Shown here piece by piece: positions 35,579-47,256 of a stretch of DNA of 64,000 bases. The notes below the pieces were generated by a model. It was given only the letters and a program-made list of their open reading frames with translations. It was not told the origin of the DNA and did not search any database. The stretch covers positions 55,520,456-55,584,455 of the forward strand of contig CM039124.1 of the NCBI GenBank assembly GCA_022036555.1. Direction: 5' to 3'. The DNA is from Microstegium vimineum. Taxonomy: Eukaryota; Streptophyta; Magnoliopsida; Poales; Poaceae. Made by a program: the position numbers and the translations under genes. The first letter of the stretch is position 1; each line of letters starts with the position of its first letter.

Positions 35579-37222
35579 ATGGGGGAGACGACGACGTTGA
35601 TGGCTGCCTCGCCGTTCCCGACGGTGGAGAAGTGCTCCTCCACCGACCGCGCCGGCGACACGGTGGTGGCGGACCTGGACGGCACGCTGCTGTGCGGCCG
35701 GAGCTCCTTCCCGTACTTCGCGCACATGGCGTTCGAGACCGGCGGCGTGCTTCGACTACTGCTGCTCATCGCGCTGGCGCCGCTCGCGGGCATCCTCTAC
35801 TACTTGGTGTCCGAGCCGGCGGGCATCCAGGTGCTCATCTTCGCGTCCATGGCGGGTGCCAGGGTGGCGGACATCGAGGCCGTGGCGCGGGCGGTGCTGC
35901 CCAAGTTCTACTGCGCCGACCTGCACCCGGAGTCGTGGCGCGTGTTCTCGGCGTGCGGCCGCCGGTGCGTGCTCACCGCGAACCCGCGGATCATGGTGGA
36001 GGCGTTCCTCAAGGAGTACATCGGCGCCGACGTGGTCGTCGGCACGGAGCTGGTCGTGTGGCGAGGCCGCGCCACGGGGCTGGTGCGCTCCCCGGGCGTC
36101 CTGGTCGACGAGCAGAAGGCGGACGCGCTCCGGAAGACGTTCGGCGACGACGTCGCGCCCGAGGTCGGCCTCGGCGACCGGAAGACGGACTACCCGTTCA
36201 TGAGGCTGTGCAAGGAGGGCTACGTGGTGCCGGCGACGCCCAAGCTGAAGCCCGTGCCACGCGAGAACCTGCCGAAGCCGGTGGTGTTCCACGACGGGCG
36301 GCTGGTGCAGAAGCCGTCCCCGGCGCTGGCGCTGCTCACCGTGCTCTGGATCCCGATCGGGTTCCTGCTCGCGTGCCTACGCATCGCCGCGGGCGCGCTC
36401 CTGCCGATGCGCATGGTGTACCACGCGTTCCGCGCCCTCGGCGTCCGCGTCACCATCAGGGGCACCCCTCCGCCGCCGCCCAGCCGCGAGACCGGCCAGA
36501 CCGGCGTTCTGTTCATCTGCTCCCACCGCACCCTCCTCGACCCCATCTTCCTGTCCACCGCCCTGGGCCGCCCCATCACCGCCGTCACCTACTCGGTACG
36601 TACTACTTGTCGATCATGCGGCTTCGATGCCGCATGTCATGCAAATCACATCAAAAAATCACTGATCAACCAGCACTCACCGATGTTGATTTCTCAACAG
36701 GTCTCACGGCTGTCGGAGATTCTGTCACCGATCCGCACGGTGCGCCTGACCCGAGACCGCGCGGCAGACGCGGCCATGATCCGGCGGCTCCTGACCGAGG
36801 GCGACCTGGTGATCTGCCCGGAGGGGACGACGTGCCGGGAGCCGTTCCTGCTCCGGTTCTCGGCGCTGTTCGCGGAGCTGACGGACGAGATCGTGCCGGT
36901 GGCGATGGAGAACCAGATGAGCATGTTCCACGGGACGACGGCGCGCGGGTGGAAGGGGCTGGACCCTTTCTACTTCTTCATGAACCCGAGCCCCGGGTAC
37001 GTGGTCACGTTCCTCAACAAGCTTCCGGCCGAGCTCACCTGCAACGCCGGCGGCAAGAGCAGCCACGAGGTGGCCAACTACATCCAGCGGCTCATCGCGT
37101 CCACGCTGTCCTACGAGTGCACCAGCTTCACCCGGAAGGACAAGTACAAGGCGCTCGCCGGAAACGATGGCACCGTCGTGTCCAAGCCCAACATTGACAA
37201 GAACAAGGTCATGGGCTGCTAG
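35579..37222 (+). CDS. land-plant sn-2 glycerol-3-phosphate acyltransferase (GPAT)
   Basis: Two exons, 35579-36595 and 36701-37222, giving 512 residues. The N-terminal half is a HAD-type phosphatase domain with motif I VVADLDGTLL (Asp 32 and 34) and a motif III region GLGDRKTDYPFM (about 197-208), both apparently intact. The C-terminal half has the acyltransferase HX4D box HRTLLDP (His 316, Asp 321), VSRLSEILSPI, ICPEGTTCREPFLLRFSALF and VPVAM. Hydrophobic segments near 58-95 and 255-285 suggest ER membrane attachment. Family members transfer acyl groups to the sn-2 position of glycerol 3-phosphate to build cutin or suberin; those with intact phosphatase motifs (GPAT4/6/8) release 2-monoacylglycerol. 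I cannot settle the subclade from sequence alone. The first ATG in frame is used; a TTG nine bases upstream is not credible as start. Confidence 0.93.
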   Translation: MGETTTLMAASPFPTVEKCSSTDRAGDTVVADLDGTLLCGRSSFPYFAHMAFETGGVLRLLLLIALAPLAGILYYLVSEPAGIQVLIFASMAGARVADIEAVARAVLPKFYCADLHPESWRVFSACGRRCVLTANPRIMVEAFLKEYIGADVVVGTELVVWRGRATGLVRSPGVLVDEQKADALRKTFGDDVAPEVGLGDRKTDYPFMRLCKEGYVVPATPKLKPVPRENLPKPVVFHDGRLVQKPSPALALLTVLWIPIGFLLACLRIAAGALLPMRMVYHAFRALGVRVTIRGTPPPPPSRETGQTGVLFICSHRTLLDPIFLSTALGRPITAVTYSVRTTCRSCGFDAACHANHIKKSLINQHSPMLISQQVSRLSEILSPIRTVRLTRDRAADAAMIRRLLTEGDLVICPEGTTCREPFLLRFSALFAELTDEIVPVAMENQMSMFHGTTARGWKGLDPFYFFMNPSPGYVVTFLNKLPAELTCNAGGKSSHEVANYIQRLIASTLSYECTSFTRKDKYKALAGNDGTVVSKPNIDKNKVMGC

Positions 37223-37515
37223 CTTAGCACATAATTTAATCCTACGTATTTTGGAAGCCCAACGGGCCTCGGATTAAAAGGCCAATAAGTATGCTGGCTT
37301 CCGTGCTACATGCTTCTGTAATTGTTTTTTTTTTCCTTTTTGAACAGAAGGGAGCTATTATATTAAAACTCCGCAAATATATTTTCAAATTACATATATT
37401 TGAAAATACCAAGGCCCAACAAATGCCAATGGTACCAGCCTACTCGAGCTATTGCATATATTTTATTTTAAAATTATAGATTTGTTTCATTGTAATTTCT
37501 ATAGACATATATAAT

Positions 37516-37840
37516 CTGCAATTTAACAATCCGGTTATAAAAAACCCGATGGAAAAGACTACAAACCTGACAAAATCTAATATATATTGACACAAAGACA
37601 AAGTCATAACTTTTTTCTATAGTTAGACACTACCGGAAACAACATCGTTGCTGAGTGCTCGGCGCTTTGCCGAGAGCCAAAAATTGATATATATGTTGAC
37701 ACAAAGACAATTAATTCTGCAATTTTTAAATCCAGTTATAAAAAGCCCGATAGAAAAATGTAAACCTAGTAAAATCTAATATATATTGACAAAAAGACAA
37801 TTAACAAGTCATAATTTTTTTTCTATAGTTAGACAAGAAA
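37516..37840. repeat. duplicated AT-rich block around a CACTA-like terminus
   Basis: A roughly 110-bp block (from GCAATTTAACAATCCGGTTA to CTATAGTTAGAC, 37516-37628) reappears at about 37720-37835 with small changes. Between them sits CACTACCGGAAACAAC followed by GCTCGGCGCTTTGCCGAG (about 37627-37677), the signature terminus of grass CACTA elements with their TGCCGAG subterminal motif. No transposase or opposite end is seen. Confidence 0.6.
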
Positions 37841-40166
37841 AAAATTAATTATATATAATGACACGAAGACATGATACTCGGCTAGTATGCATGTTGCTAT
37901 CGTACCGCTGGCTAGATAACCGGCTTGAATGAGGACTAAGGACCGATATGTCTTATATAATAGTGTCTTCACCTGCATAAGCAGACACGAGTACAAATAA
38001 TTTCATCAAGGTTCTTGAGAATAAGAGGAGTAGAGGACATCCCTTCAGAGTTTTTGCCCCATCATCATGCATGCCACTGACTATCCCCCATCATCATCCC
38101 TTCAGAGGTTTGAAGCTGTTTTTTTTTAAAGAAAATTTGAAGTTGCGCGTTCTTTAAGGTAGAAGGCTATACTCTCTTGATTTAAAACGTCAAATCAAAC
38201 TTATATTAATTGAGGTATGTAGATTGGATGTATTGTACTCGAATAATACTCATACTACTTGATCCAGAACATTCATGATTCCCAGAAGCCGAATCTATTG
38301 GTTTCTTATTACCCTGATGACTCGTTCTAGGAACTTATATTAGGAAGGCACTAGATAGTTTCCTCCAAAGGAAAAATATGTTCTTTTTAAGACCGTTAGC
38401 CACATGCCGTTCTATTGTATTCAAGTATGATTAGCAACATCTCCAGGTTGAAATAGGGTAAAAATTTCGCTGCTTTAACAGATGACGGTAGGCGGTTGAA
38501 ATAGGGGCAGCAATCAAGACTATAGTCCTGAAGAAGCCCATGAATGCGGCGGCCGGTCATTGGAGCCGCGGCAGAGGATCTAAAAACGCAGTAACCATTG
38601 TACGGAGTAGGACCTCAACTGTTTGCATGACGCCGCCGTTCGGAATTGTACCCCCCGGCCCCACAAACTATTTATTTGATATGATGTCCTATTTAGTGCC
38701 TCCTATTTAGTGCCTCTTTAGTTGCACTGTTCATAGGAGCCCCTTTTTTTTCTCTTCTTCATCTCTCTCACTAACAGCACCAAAGGATGAGGAGTCAAGA
38801 TTTAAGGTTTCACCGGCTCTGGCTCCTACGTGCTACAGTGTTGCTATAGTGCAAGAGCCGGAGCCAGCCGAAGCCCCGCCAAACAGGCCCTTAGCATAGC
38901 TCCAATCCAAGTAGAGCAAGTAAGCTGGTTAAATGCTAAGGTGGGGGAGAGAAGGGAGGAGAGAGAGGAGAAGTGGGCTGGCACAAGAATCAAAGAACTC
39001 TATGAGATATATATATGAGCCATGCATTAATGAAGTAGGGCGCACTATTGTATGACTGGGCTAGAAGAAAGTTATAAGGAACCTTACAACTGACTTGTAG
39101 GTTGTAGTATAATACTTGCTCGTAGAGAACATTCCAGAAAATGGTTTCTTAGAAACTGAACTAGACCCTACTAGTAAAATACTACGTCTAAATACATAGT
39201 AAAATAGATTGTAGAAAAAAATCAAAATATATAACAAAATAGATGTAAAAAAAAAATCAAAACGACTTATAATTTAGAACGAAGGAAGTAGTTTTTTTAG
39301 CTCCGCGAACAGATTTACTAGTAAAGATGGAGCTACTTTAGGATCTGTTTACCAAAATAGTTCACCATATCATAGTAAATAAAATAAATCACAATAATGT
39401 GTTTTGCTCTTCTTTTCCTCTATTCTTGTGATGATACCACCATCCCTTCTATGGCTAGTAGTGCTCCTCGCTATCTAGTCACTTCACCCCCACGACTACC
39501 ACCAACACCACCTTTAGTTTTGTTAGATAGAGGATGTCGTTTGGCTCTCCATACGACCATGCCACACGAAGCTTTAATGAATCTTGTTTCTATATATGGT
39601 GTGAAATTTAACGTATATCTGCACCTTAATCTTTTGATGTAAATTAAATCTAGCAATTCTAGAAAGCACACAGATCCACAGCGAGTATGTCTTTTTTGGC
39701 ACGGATATACACTGTACTAGCAGAAGAAAATAATAAAAGAGAGAAATGTCGCTAGACTTTATTTTGACCACGGCTCTCAAGCTGGCAGACGAGTTGAACC
39801 GGAAACTGTTTTGCATGCCGGGCGCACGAGAGACGTGAAACAGCAGCGAGCAGGTGCCCGAGACGAAGCAGCACAGTATGTTCCAGTGTCTAACCTGCGT
39901 ATCTAACCTACTCCCAGTATCTAATAACCTGCGTTAAGTCTCAACTCTCAAGAGACAAGTCAGAGACGTACTATTTTCCTTTCACAGAAAAAGTGAGAGA
40001 TTAATTTTCTCTGGGCAGGGCCAGTAATACAAATACTGCTGAGCAACGCACACCTCCTTCATCAATCCACACATCCATCCCGCTGCACACCATCGGAAGC
40101 CATTGTTGCCTTCCGTCAAGACGAAGAGCAGCAGTTGAAAGCAACGGGGGACGGCGAGAAGTATCC
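37841..40166. other. intergenic, no supportable gene
   Basis: Low-coding sequence with a degraded Stowaway-like stretch at about 39175-39293. The region just before 40167 is the upstream flank of the NPF pseudogene. Confidence 0.4.
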
Positions 40167-43100
40167 ATGGCCTCAAGCCGGCCCACGACAGCGCTGAGCC
40201 TCTTGGGAGAAGAGGCTGCGGCCGAGGGGGGACGACGCCATCGCAGGCATAGAGGATGGAGAGCCGTCGCCTTGATCTTCGGTCTCTCACGCCGCCTCAC
40301 CGCTTCCATCTTTTATTAGCAATTAATCATGCATATGCATATATTCCCTTCTTCAACTGTTTAATTTTGCTATTTCTTTTTCAACGGTTTCAAGCTAGCA
40401 TCATATCAGGTTCTTGCATCGAATCCCTACCGCTAGAGGGCTAGGAAGTGTCTGAAAAATGAATTCTGCTTTTGAAGTTCAGTACTTAAAAAGATTCGCA
40501 TTAATTCTTTGCTAGAGAAAATTGTCAAAACTGCTCTGGCTGTGTTGTCTCATCTCTCTTAACCGGCATGCATGGGAGTGCGATCTCCACACAATACAAT
40601 GTAGATTGATTTTCTACAGATTAAAGAAACAGAAACCGCTACTGTAGATGATGATGATGATGAGTCTCACCCATTGCTGCTTGAATCGATCGCAATGCAG
40701 TTTTCTTCGCGGCAGCTTCAATGGCGAGCGGCGCCTTCTCCACGCCCCTCACGAGCTACCTGATTGCGAACACATAGTTGTTATATGCTCATGATGTTCA
40801 GTTTTGTTATGGGTGATTGATCAACACTTGGGTGTTTCAGTTTGAGCGGTTATCACTAATCCTTTGCGAAAGCAAATGTGTGCCTGTCTATCGGCTTGTG
40901 GTGTGCAGGTACTATGCCTAGTGACAGTGGTCAATGGCGTGGAGAAGGTCGAGTAGAGGCTTGCCGTGCCGATGGACTGAGAGCGGTGAAGGGTGGAAGC
41001 GGGGCTCGGACTGAGGGACCATGGGCGCCGGCGGACTAGCTGTGGTGGCTAGTGCCTGGCACCGGCGAGTGCGAGAAGACATGGAGGTAGACCGAGTCGA
41101 CCGAATCAAGACGGCGGACTAGCGGGTCGAGCGGAGGCTCTGGGGACTCGGAGTCCGACCGGGCGAGGAAAAGGTGGCTCGAGTCGAGCGGTTTGGTGGT
41201 TTGGGCCGCAAAACCACCGGAGGACGGTTTCCGAGTTTGGGCCTCAAAACCCGGGGTTCGGTAGTTGAGCCGAAAGCTACCGGTGGCGGGTTTCGCGGGT
41301 TTGGGCCTCAAAACCCGGGCGGAGCTTCCGAGGAAGCGGGGATGGCACGTGGCGGAATCCTGGAGGTTGCGTGGAGGCAACGACAACTCCTGGTAGGAAG
41401 CGGGGCCGTCCATTCAAACGAGTGGCTGAGAGTTATCGACTTGGATTACAATGTCTTAGGGCTAGGTAATTCGGTCATGTGTCTAGGGGGGTCTTTGGGA
41501 AATAGCCAAAGCCCTGATAAATAGAGGATGAAGGGGTATCCTTATCCCATCTCTTAAACCCTAATCATTTGCCCCAACTCTCTCTCTCTACCCTCTCTCT
41601 AGTTCATGAGATCCCTAGGTTGATTTCACCAACCTCTGTAAGAACTTGAGTTTGTTACGAGGAATTGGAGGTCGTAACCTCCGTAAGCCATGGTGACTTC
41701 GATTTCTTGATCGTGTCCCCGTTTTGCTTGTGTTCTTCGCGTTTTGCTTTTGCTCTCTCTTTTTCCCAAGATGATTTCTCTTTGTAGGGAGTAGCTTTGT
41801 AAAATCCGTTTGAACCAAGTTGTTCGTATTCGTGAGGAGCATCTTTGCTATGAAGGAATTCTCCTCAAACCTCACGAGTACGTAGATCGGGCATTTTCTT
41901 TGCAGCGTTCTTCGTTTTCTCTCTTTTCCCCCAAAATCTCTTCTTCCCGTTTACTCACACCAAATTGAGCGATGATTTCTTCGGGATAGCTCCTCCATAG
42001 CACTAGGATCATGCCTACAAAATTTAATTGTTATTGGTGAACATTTGGTTGTGATTTGGAAGGATTTGGTGGAGAGAAAACCTTTTTCGCGGGTTTCAGC
42101 AGTTCTGCTCGTGAGCGTCGAACCACTTACCCCTAGCTCCGGACCATAGCAAGTGGTCCGGTGGTCTTGACTTTCCTCGTGTCAAGCAGCGAAGGGCGTC
42201 GGACCACCCTCCGGACCAGTCGTTTTTTAGGCTCCGGACCATACCTCATTGGTCCGGTGGTCTTTGTCTGTGAGTCCTCCAAGTGTCGGACCAGTCGTCT
42301 TAGTCCGACGGCCCAGTCCGACGGTCTGGTCCGGTGGTGGGTTGCTCACTGCGTGTTTTTTGCTGGGTCAGCGAAAAGCGTCGGACCTCTGCTCCTTGGT
42401 CTGGAGCAGCGTCGGACTAGTCCGAAGCATCGAGTCCAGAGGTCAGGTGCTCCCTGCGTTGATTTGTCTCGGCGGGTGAAGGCGTCAGACCTTAGCACCG
42501 GACTACTCGCTATAGTCCTGTGGCTCTGTCTCAGCTGGTCCGACGGTTGCTGTTTTCGTGAGTTTTGCTTAGGTTTTGCCTCTTTTCCCTAGGGGTCGAG
42601 AACCTACGTTTTGGGGTTTCCAGTGAGTCTTCCTCCACTGCCAGTGAGCTCTCACTTCTCCGATTTCGTCTGAATCCTCCGAGCGTTGCTCGGGGGAGGT
42701 TGAGCCCCCAACAACTGGGTTTGGTTTTTGGGAAGAGTGACCCGAATATTTCGAGAGAAATTTGAGGCTCCCATTCACCCCCTATCTAGTCGCCGTTCTC
42801 GGTCCTTCACTGATGAGCCGCTACAACATGAAGGCAAATGCCGCAACAAACCTGAACAACATCTATTCCGGCATGATCAGCTTCGCGCCTGTTGTTGGAG
42901 CCTTCGTCGCCGACGCCTTCTGGGGCAGATTCAAAACCATGCTCTTCGGATCTGTTTTCGGGGTTATCGTGAGTTATTATTACCAAAGCCCATGTCATTC
43001 ATTATCCATCGTATATACTAGTAATTCATGACACTTGTTAGCTGTTGTCTCCACACCAATATAAGTAACGGGCAAATAAAGGCTTTGGTAACCCAAATCA

Positions 43101-44724
43101 CACTTGCTTGTTTAAGGCAAAACAGCAGCTATATGTGTCGGTCTCGCTGACACTAAGTGCCTGACGTACCGCTGGGGTGTCAATGTCATGCTGATGCAGG
43201 GACTGGTGGTTATCACCCTATCGGCGACAATCCCTCAGCTCAAGCCACCGTCGTGCAGCGCCGCGGCCCGGCAAGCTGGCACGTGCGCCGGCCCGTCGGG
43301 CCTCCACCGCGCCGTGCTCTATGTCGGGATGGGCCTGATCGTGGTGTCCTCAGGCGGCGTGAACCCGACCGCCCTGCCATTCGGCGCGGACCAGTTCGAC
43401 GTGACCGACGAGCGGCACAAGGCCGGGCTGACGCGCTACTACAACTGGTACTACGCCGTCGCGATGATGTCCACGTTCCTGGTGCTCACGGTCATCGTGT
43501 ACGTGGAGGAGAAGGTGAGCTGGGGCCTCGGCTTCGGCATCCCCACGGCGCTCGCGCTCGTCGCCTTCGCCGCGTTCCTCGCCGGCACCGCGCTCTACGT
43601 CTACGTGCCGCCCGAGGGCAGCATATTCACGAGCGTCGCGCGGGTGGCCGTCACGTCGTGCCGCAAGTGGAGGCTCCGGCTGCCGCACCCCGGTGACGGT
43701 CGCCGGCAGGAGGCGGCCCTGTACAGGTACAACGACGGCGGCCCTGATTATCCCGCCGTCGCCGCGGCGGCTGGGGACGACGACGGCCCCCGCGTCCTCA
43801 GGCTCCCTCTCACGCTGCAGCTCAGCTTTCTGAACAAGGCGGCCATCGTGACCGACGCCGACGAGCTCCGGGCCGACGGCTCCCCGGCGAGGCCGTGGAA
43901 CCTGTGCAGCGTGCAGCAGGTGGAGGAGGTGAAGTGCCTCGTGAAGATCGTCCCCGTGTGGTCTCCGGCGTGGTGTGGTTCGTCGTCATGACGGAGATGA
44001 CCAACTACACGTACATCCAGGCCACGACCATGGACCCACACATGGGCAGGGGCTTCAGCATCCCGCCGGTGTCGATCCTCGCCGTGCTCTACCTCGCCGT
44101 AACGCTCTTCGTGCCCGTCTACGACCTGCTCATCGTCCGTGCCGCGCAGCTTTTCACCAAGGCGAGAGCGGAAGACGGCGGCGGCATCACCCTGCTCCAG
44201 AGGCAGGGCACAGGACACGTGGTCGGCGTGCTGGCGTTCGTGGTCGCGGCCGTGGTGGAGCGCAGGCGGAGGAGCTCCGCGCTGGACCACGGCGACGGCA
44301 TGTCCCCGCTGTCCATGTTCCTCCTCGCGCCGCAGCTCGCCCTGATGGGCGTGTCGGCGGCGTTCACCATGATCGGGCAGATGGAGTTCTACAACACGCA
44401 GTTCCCGGACCAGATGCGCACGCTGGCCAACGCCGCGTTCTACTGCGCGCAAGGTGCCTGGTGGTCAACATCGTGAACGCGAGGACGAGGCGGCGCGGCG
44501 CCGGCGGGTCCGCAGGCTGGGTCAGCGATGACATCAATGTCGGGAGACTGGATTACTTCTACTACGCCATGGCCGTGCTCGGCGCGGTCAACTTCGTCTA
44601 CTTCCTCGTGTGCTCGCACTTCTATCGGTACAAGGGCGAGCAGCCTGCTGACTCTCCTGGACCTCAACTTCCATGTGACAGTGCTTGCACAAGCGACAGT
44701 GAGGCTGCGATACTAAAAACATAG
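40167..44724 (+). pseudogene. NPF (NRT1/PTR) transporter, split by a solo LTR and frame-shifted
   Basis: Coding blocks: 40167-40281 (starts MASSRPTTALSLLGEE, reaches the family RGWRAV motif), 40701-40764, 42815-42968 and 43200-44724. Recognisable NPF features are YLMSRYNMKANAATNLNNIY, FAPVVGAFVADAFWGRF, SGGVNPTALPFGADQFD, YYNWYYAVAM, TYIQATTMDPHMGRGF, PQLALMGVSAAF and DDINVGRLDYFYY. Twelve-helix proton-coupled carriers of this family move nitrate, peptides, hormones or glucosinolates. Three things break it: a 2045-bp solo LTR inside exon 2, a one-base loss near 43961-43972 (VPVWS to VSGVVWF), and another near 44451-44462 (AFYCAQGA to CLVVNIV). The two frame breaks may be base errors; the LTR is real. 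The conserved helix 1 motif NE-FEK is also poorly matched (FFAAASM). Substrate cannot be predicted. Confidence 0.88.
40760..42814 (+). mobile_element. solo LTR inserted in the NPF exon, probably Copia type
   Basis: The LTR is 40765-42809 (2045 bp), beginning TGCGAACACATAG and ending CTCGGTCCTTCA, flanked by the 5-bp duplication CTGAT (40760-40764 and 42810-42814). A TATA-like GATAAATAGAGG at about 41515 would serve its own transcription. Its 3' end, CCCATTCACCCCCTATCTAG, parallels that of the solo LTR at 24047-25960, and a GTCCGG/GGACCA-rich stretch at about 42130-42550 parallels the CCGGAC-rich stretch there, so the two are related but different families. No internal sequence remains. Confidence 0.88.
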
Positions 44725-45885
44725 TAATTCACTAGTAGACCGCCTTAGCATGTATATCCCCTTCTAATAAAGGAGCAGGTTCTATATCATTCTTTGTATA
44801 CGTATTTGGAATCATTCATAAGGAGACACCTAAAACATGTTAGACCATGCATCTACAGCAGTACCCTAATGATACTCATAGAGGAATGCTATATGACAAC
44901 TGTGTGTTTTTATCCCGATTTGGCACACGAATTTTTTTATGTTCTCTGATGTTTCTGATGATGTTCACGTCGTATAGAAGTGATGTTCTATAAAATCTGA
45001 CATACTTACATATAATATGTATGCGATGTTTTGTGTGGTGTATTTTGAAATGTTCGCATGGTAGACCAGTGATGTTCTATGAAAATTGTGTATTAAAGGT
45101 GTATAAAACTACCGAATGTGCCCAAGTACCAAAAGTAGCAGATGTAATGTTCATATAGTATATATGTGATGTTCTACGATTTATTTTATAATGTTCACAT
45201 AGTATATAAGTGATGTTCTATAAAATTCGTGTGTTAATAGTTTCTAAAACACACGGTTGTTGTGTAGACAGGCTCTCATAGAACCATGCATCTACAGAGT
45301 ACTCAAGGGTATTAATCAAATCATAGTGGTGGAGCCAAGATTTTTGTAAAGTCTGAGAGAGACACAACATAATACTAAGGATCCGTCTTGGTACTTGGAA
45401 ACTCTCCTCTCACACCTGGTAAAAGGTAATGGAGGGAGTAATGATCAAAGACAGAAATGTTTGACTTATTACAAGAGATGCCTGAGCGTGAGGGATACTA
45501 CCATAGATGGCGGTGGTGCAGCCATAGGGATCGGGGAGTCAACAGAAGACCGATAGCTCCAGCATGCAAAGGTCCATAGGGGACACTAAACCACTAAGGT
45601 TTTGATATAGTTAGTCATATAAGAGAGATACTATTATTAGTTCATAGAAGGGAAATAGTTATAGTTGTAGAGTAGAAATATAGTATGGTGATTTATATAA
45701 TTGATTTTTATATCTTATTATACGAATATGAGATAGACTTATATGTGAACTTTAGAAAGATTTAGAATATCAAATTTCAAGTCAAATAGTCTAAATTATG
45801 ATAATAGATTTTAATTTCTCCAAATGAAAGTATGTAAACCGGCTATCAGCACAAGCGCAGCAAGAGCTTCTCCTGTTGACGTAAA
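44725..45885. repeat. degenerate tandem repeats after the NPF pseudogene
   Basis: Between about 44935 and 45240 a unit of roughly 60-80 bp containing ATGTTCACATAGTATATAAG and TGATGTTCTATAAAAT recurs four or more times with variation. The remainder to 45885 shows no gene. Confidence 0.5.
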
Positions 45886-46402
45886 TAAGGATGGCAATGG
45901 GACGGTTCGGATCAGGTGGAGGCTTCGTGGATCCGTACCTGAAACCCAAAACAGCACCAAAAATCAGTCTGGGTGATAATCCGGATCCGAAACCAAACTC
46001 GATGGATACCCAAAACCCGAACGGTAACTGAAACCCGAAACCACCACTAGTTATAAGAAAAATAATAAGAAATGTTTAGCAACATATGTATGATATATAT
46101 TACATATTCAAATATATAAACATTAGGCAATAAACAACGTATAATTTCATGACTCAACTTAGAACAAATTTAATAGCTTATATAAATAATTTATTAATAA
46201 AAATACATAAGTTTTTATTCAAAATGTTATATTTCGGAATCCATTGGGTATCCGCGGGTAAAAACCGAAACCCAAAACCGAACCAGATGAGTTTTGGATA
46301 TCCAAACCCAAAAACCGTGGATGAAAAATCAAACCCAAATCCAAACCCGTTGGACCCGAAACCTATGGATATCCGCTCGAACCCGATCCACTGCCATCTT
46401 TA
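45886..46402. mobile_element. hAT-like MITE
   Basis: Left end TAAGGATGGCAATGGGACGG and right end CCGATCCACTGCCATCTTTA are imperfect inverted repeats of the GATGGCAATGGG class common in plants. The interior is AT-rich with repeated ACCCGAAACC/GGATATCC motifs. I could not find a convincing 8-bp duplication. Confidence 0.55.
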
Positions 46403-46403
46403 G

Positions 46404-46580
46404 GGTGTGTTTGGTTCCCACCTCTTAAACTTTAGTGGACTAAAATATTTTAGTCACCTTTTAATACCTCTTGAGTTACTAATGGAACTAAAGTATTTTA
46501 ATCATCTTTTAATCAGCTTGTTTGACACTTTATTAGTCTTTAAAGTGACTAAATTTTAGTGGAGGTGGGAACCAAACAAG
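46404..46580. mobile_element. foldback MITE abutting the previous element
   Basis: GGGTGTGTTTGGTTCCCACC at the left pairs with GGTGGGAACCAAACAAG at the right; within, ACTTTAGTGGACTAAA and TTTAGTGGAGG pair as well. About 177 bp. It begins two bases after the preceding element, a nested or adjacent insertion. Confidence 0.65.
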
Positions 46581-46643
46581 TCGGAAACCATCTAGACAAC
46601 ACAACTCAATGATGGACGCGTATCTCCTTTCAGCCGGTCACCG

Positions 46644-47256
46644 GACAGGATTGACACGTCGACCATCTACAAGCTACTAAAGGCCAAAGTGCAACACAAT
46701 GATCCAGCCTCCATCTTCACCTGGAAGAATGCAGCCCTGCCATGGGTCCAATTCTTTGTTTGGCTGCTAATAAAGGGAAGAATTCAGTGCAAGGCCAACT
46801 TTCACCAAAAACATATTGTTGATTCACCGTCATGCCCAGTTTGTGGGGCAGATCAAAAAACTACGGAGCCTACAAGATGTTCTCAGTCTTCAGCTGTCTC
46901 CCGAAAATACAAAACATCCCTGATGACTAATATAGTGCCTTCATCATTCTATGTTGCTGTCAGCTTTGAAAAAGGAGGAATGGGGTGGTATTTCGAGATG
47001 AACACTAAGGCTTGACTAACCTCCTATTTGCCTGTAAAACAGAGGCGGCTCAGTGGAGAGCAAAAATGCCAAAGAAAAGCAAAAAAGTGATAGTAGCTTG
47101 GTCCACGGTTCTAGAAATGTCAATGAACTCCTCTCTCTGAATGTAAACTACTTTGTAAACTCCTTGTAATTTCCTTATAACAGGTCTCTCTGAGCAAAGT
47201 CTCGATCAATAAATCACGTGGGGAACTTCTCCCCCGTTGAAGTTTGAAAAAAAAAA
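46644..47256 (+). mobile_element. 5'-truncated LINE, 3' end
   Basis: An open frame from about 46644 to 47015 encodes a reverse-transcriptase-associated zinc-binding segment: STIYKLLKAKVQHNDP, FTWKNAALPWVQFFVWLLIK and SCPVCGADQKTTEPTRC, matching the zf-RVT module at the C-terminus of plant L1-type LINEs. A 3' region follows, ending in a run of ten A residues (47247-47256). The upstream reverse transcriptase is absent, as usual for truncated LINE insertions. Clear target duplications were not found. Confidence 0.7.

Noticed and set aside
35632..37197. A 521-codon frame inside the GPAT gene
   Set aside because: Shifted reading of the same exons, Arg/Pro/Gly-rich with no domain. The other frame is a complete acyltransferase.
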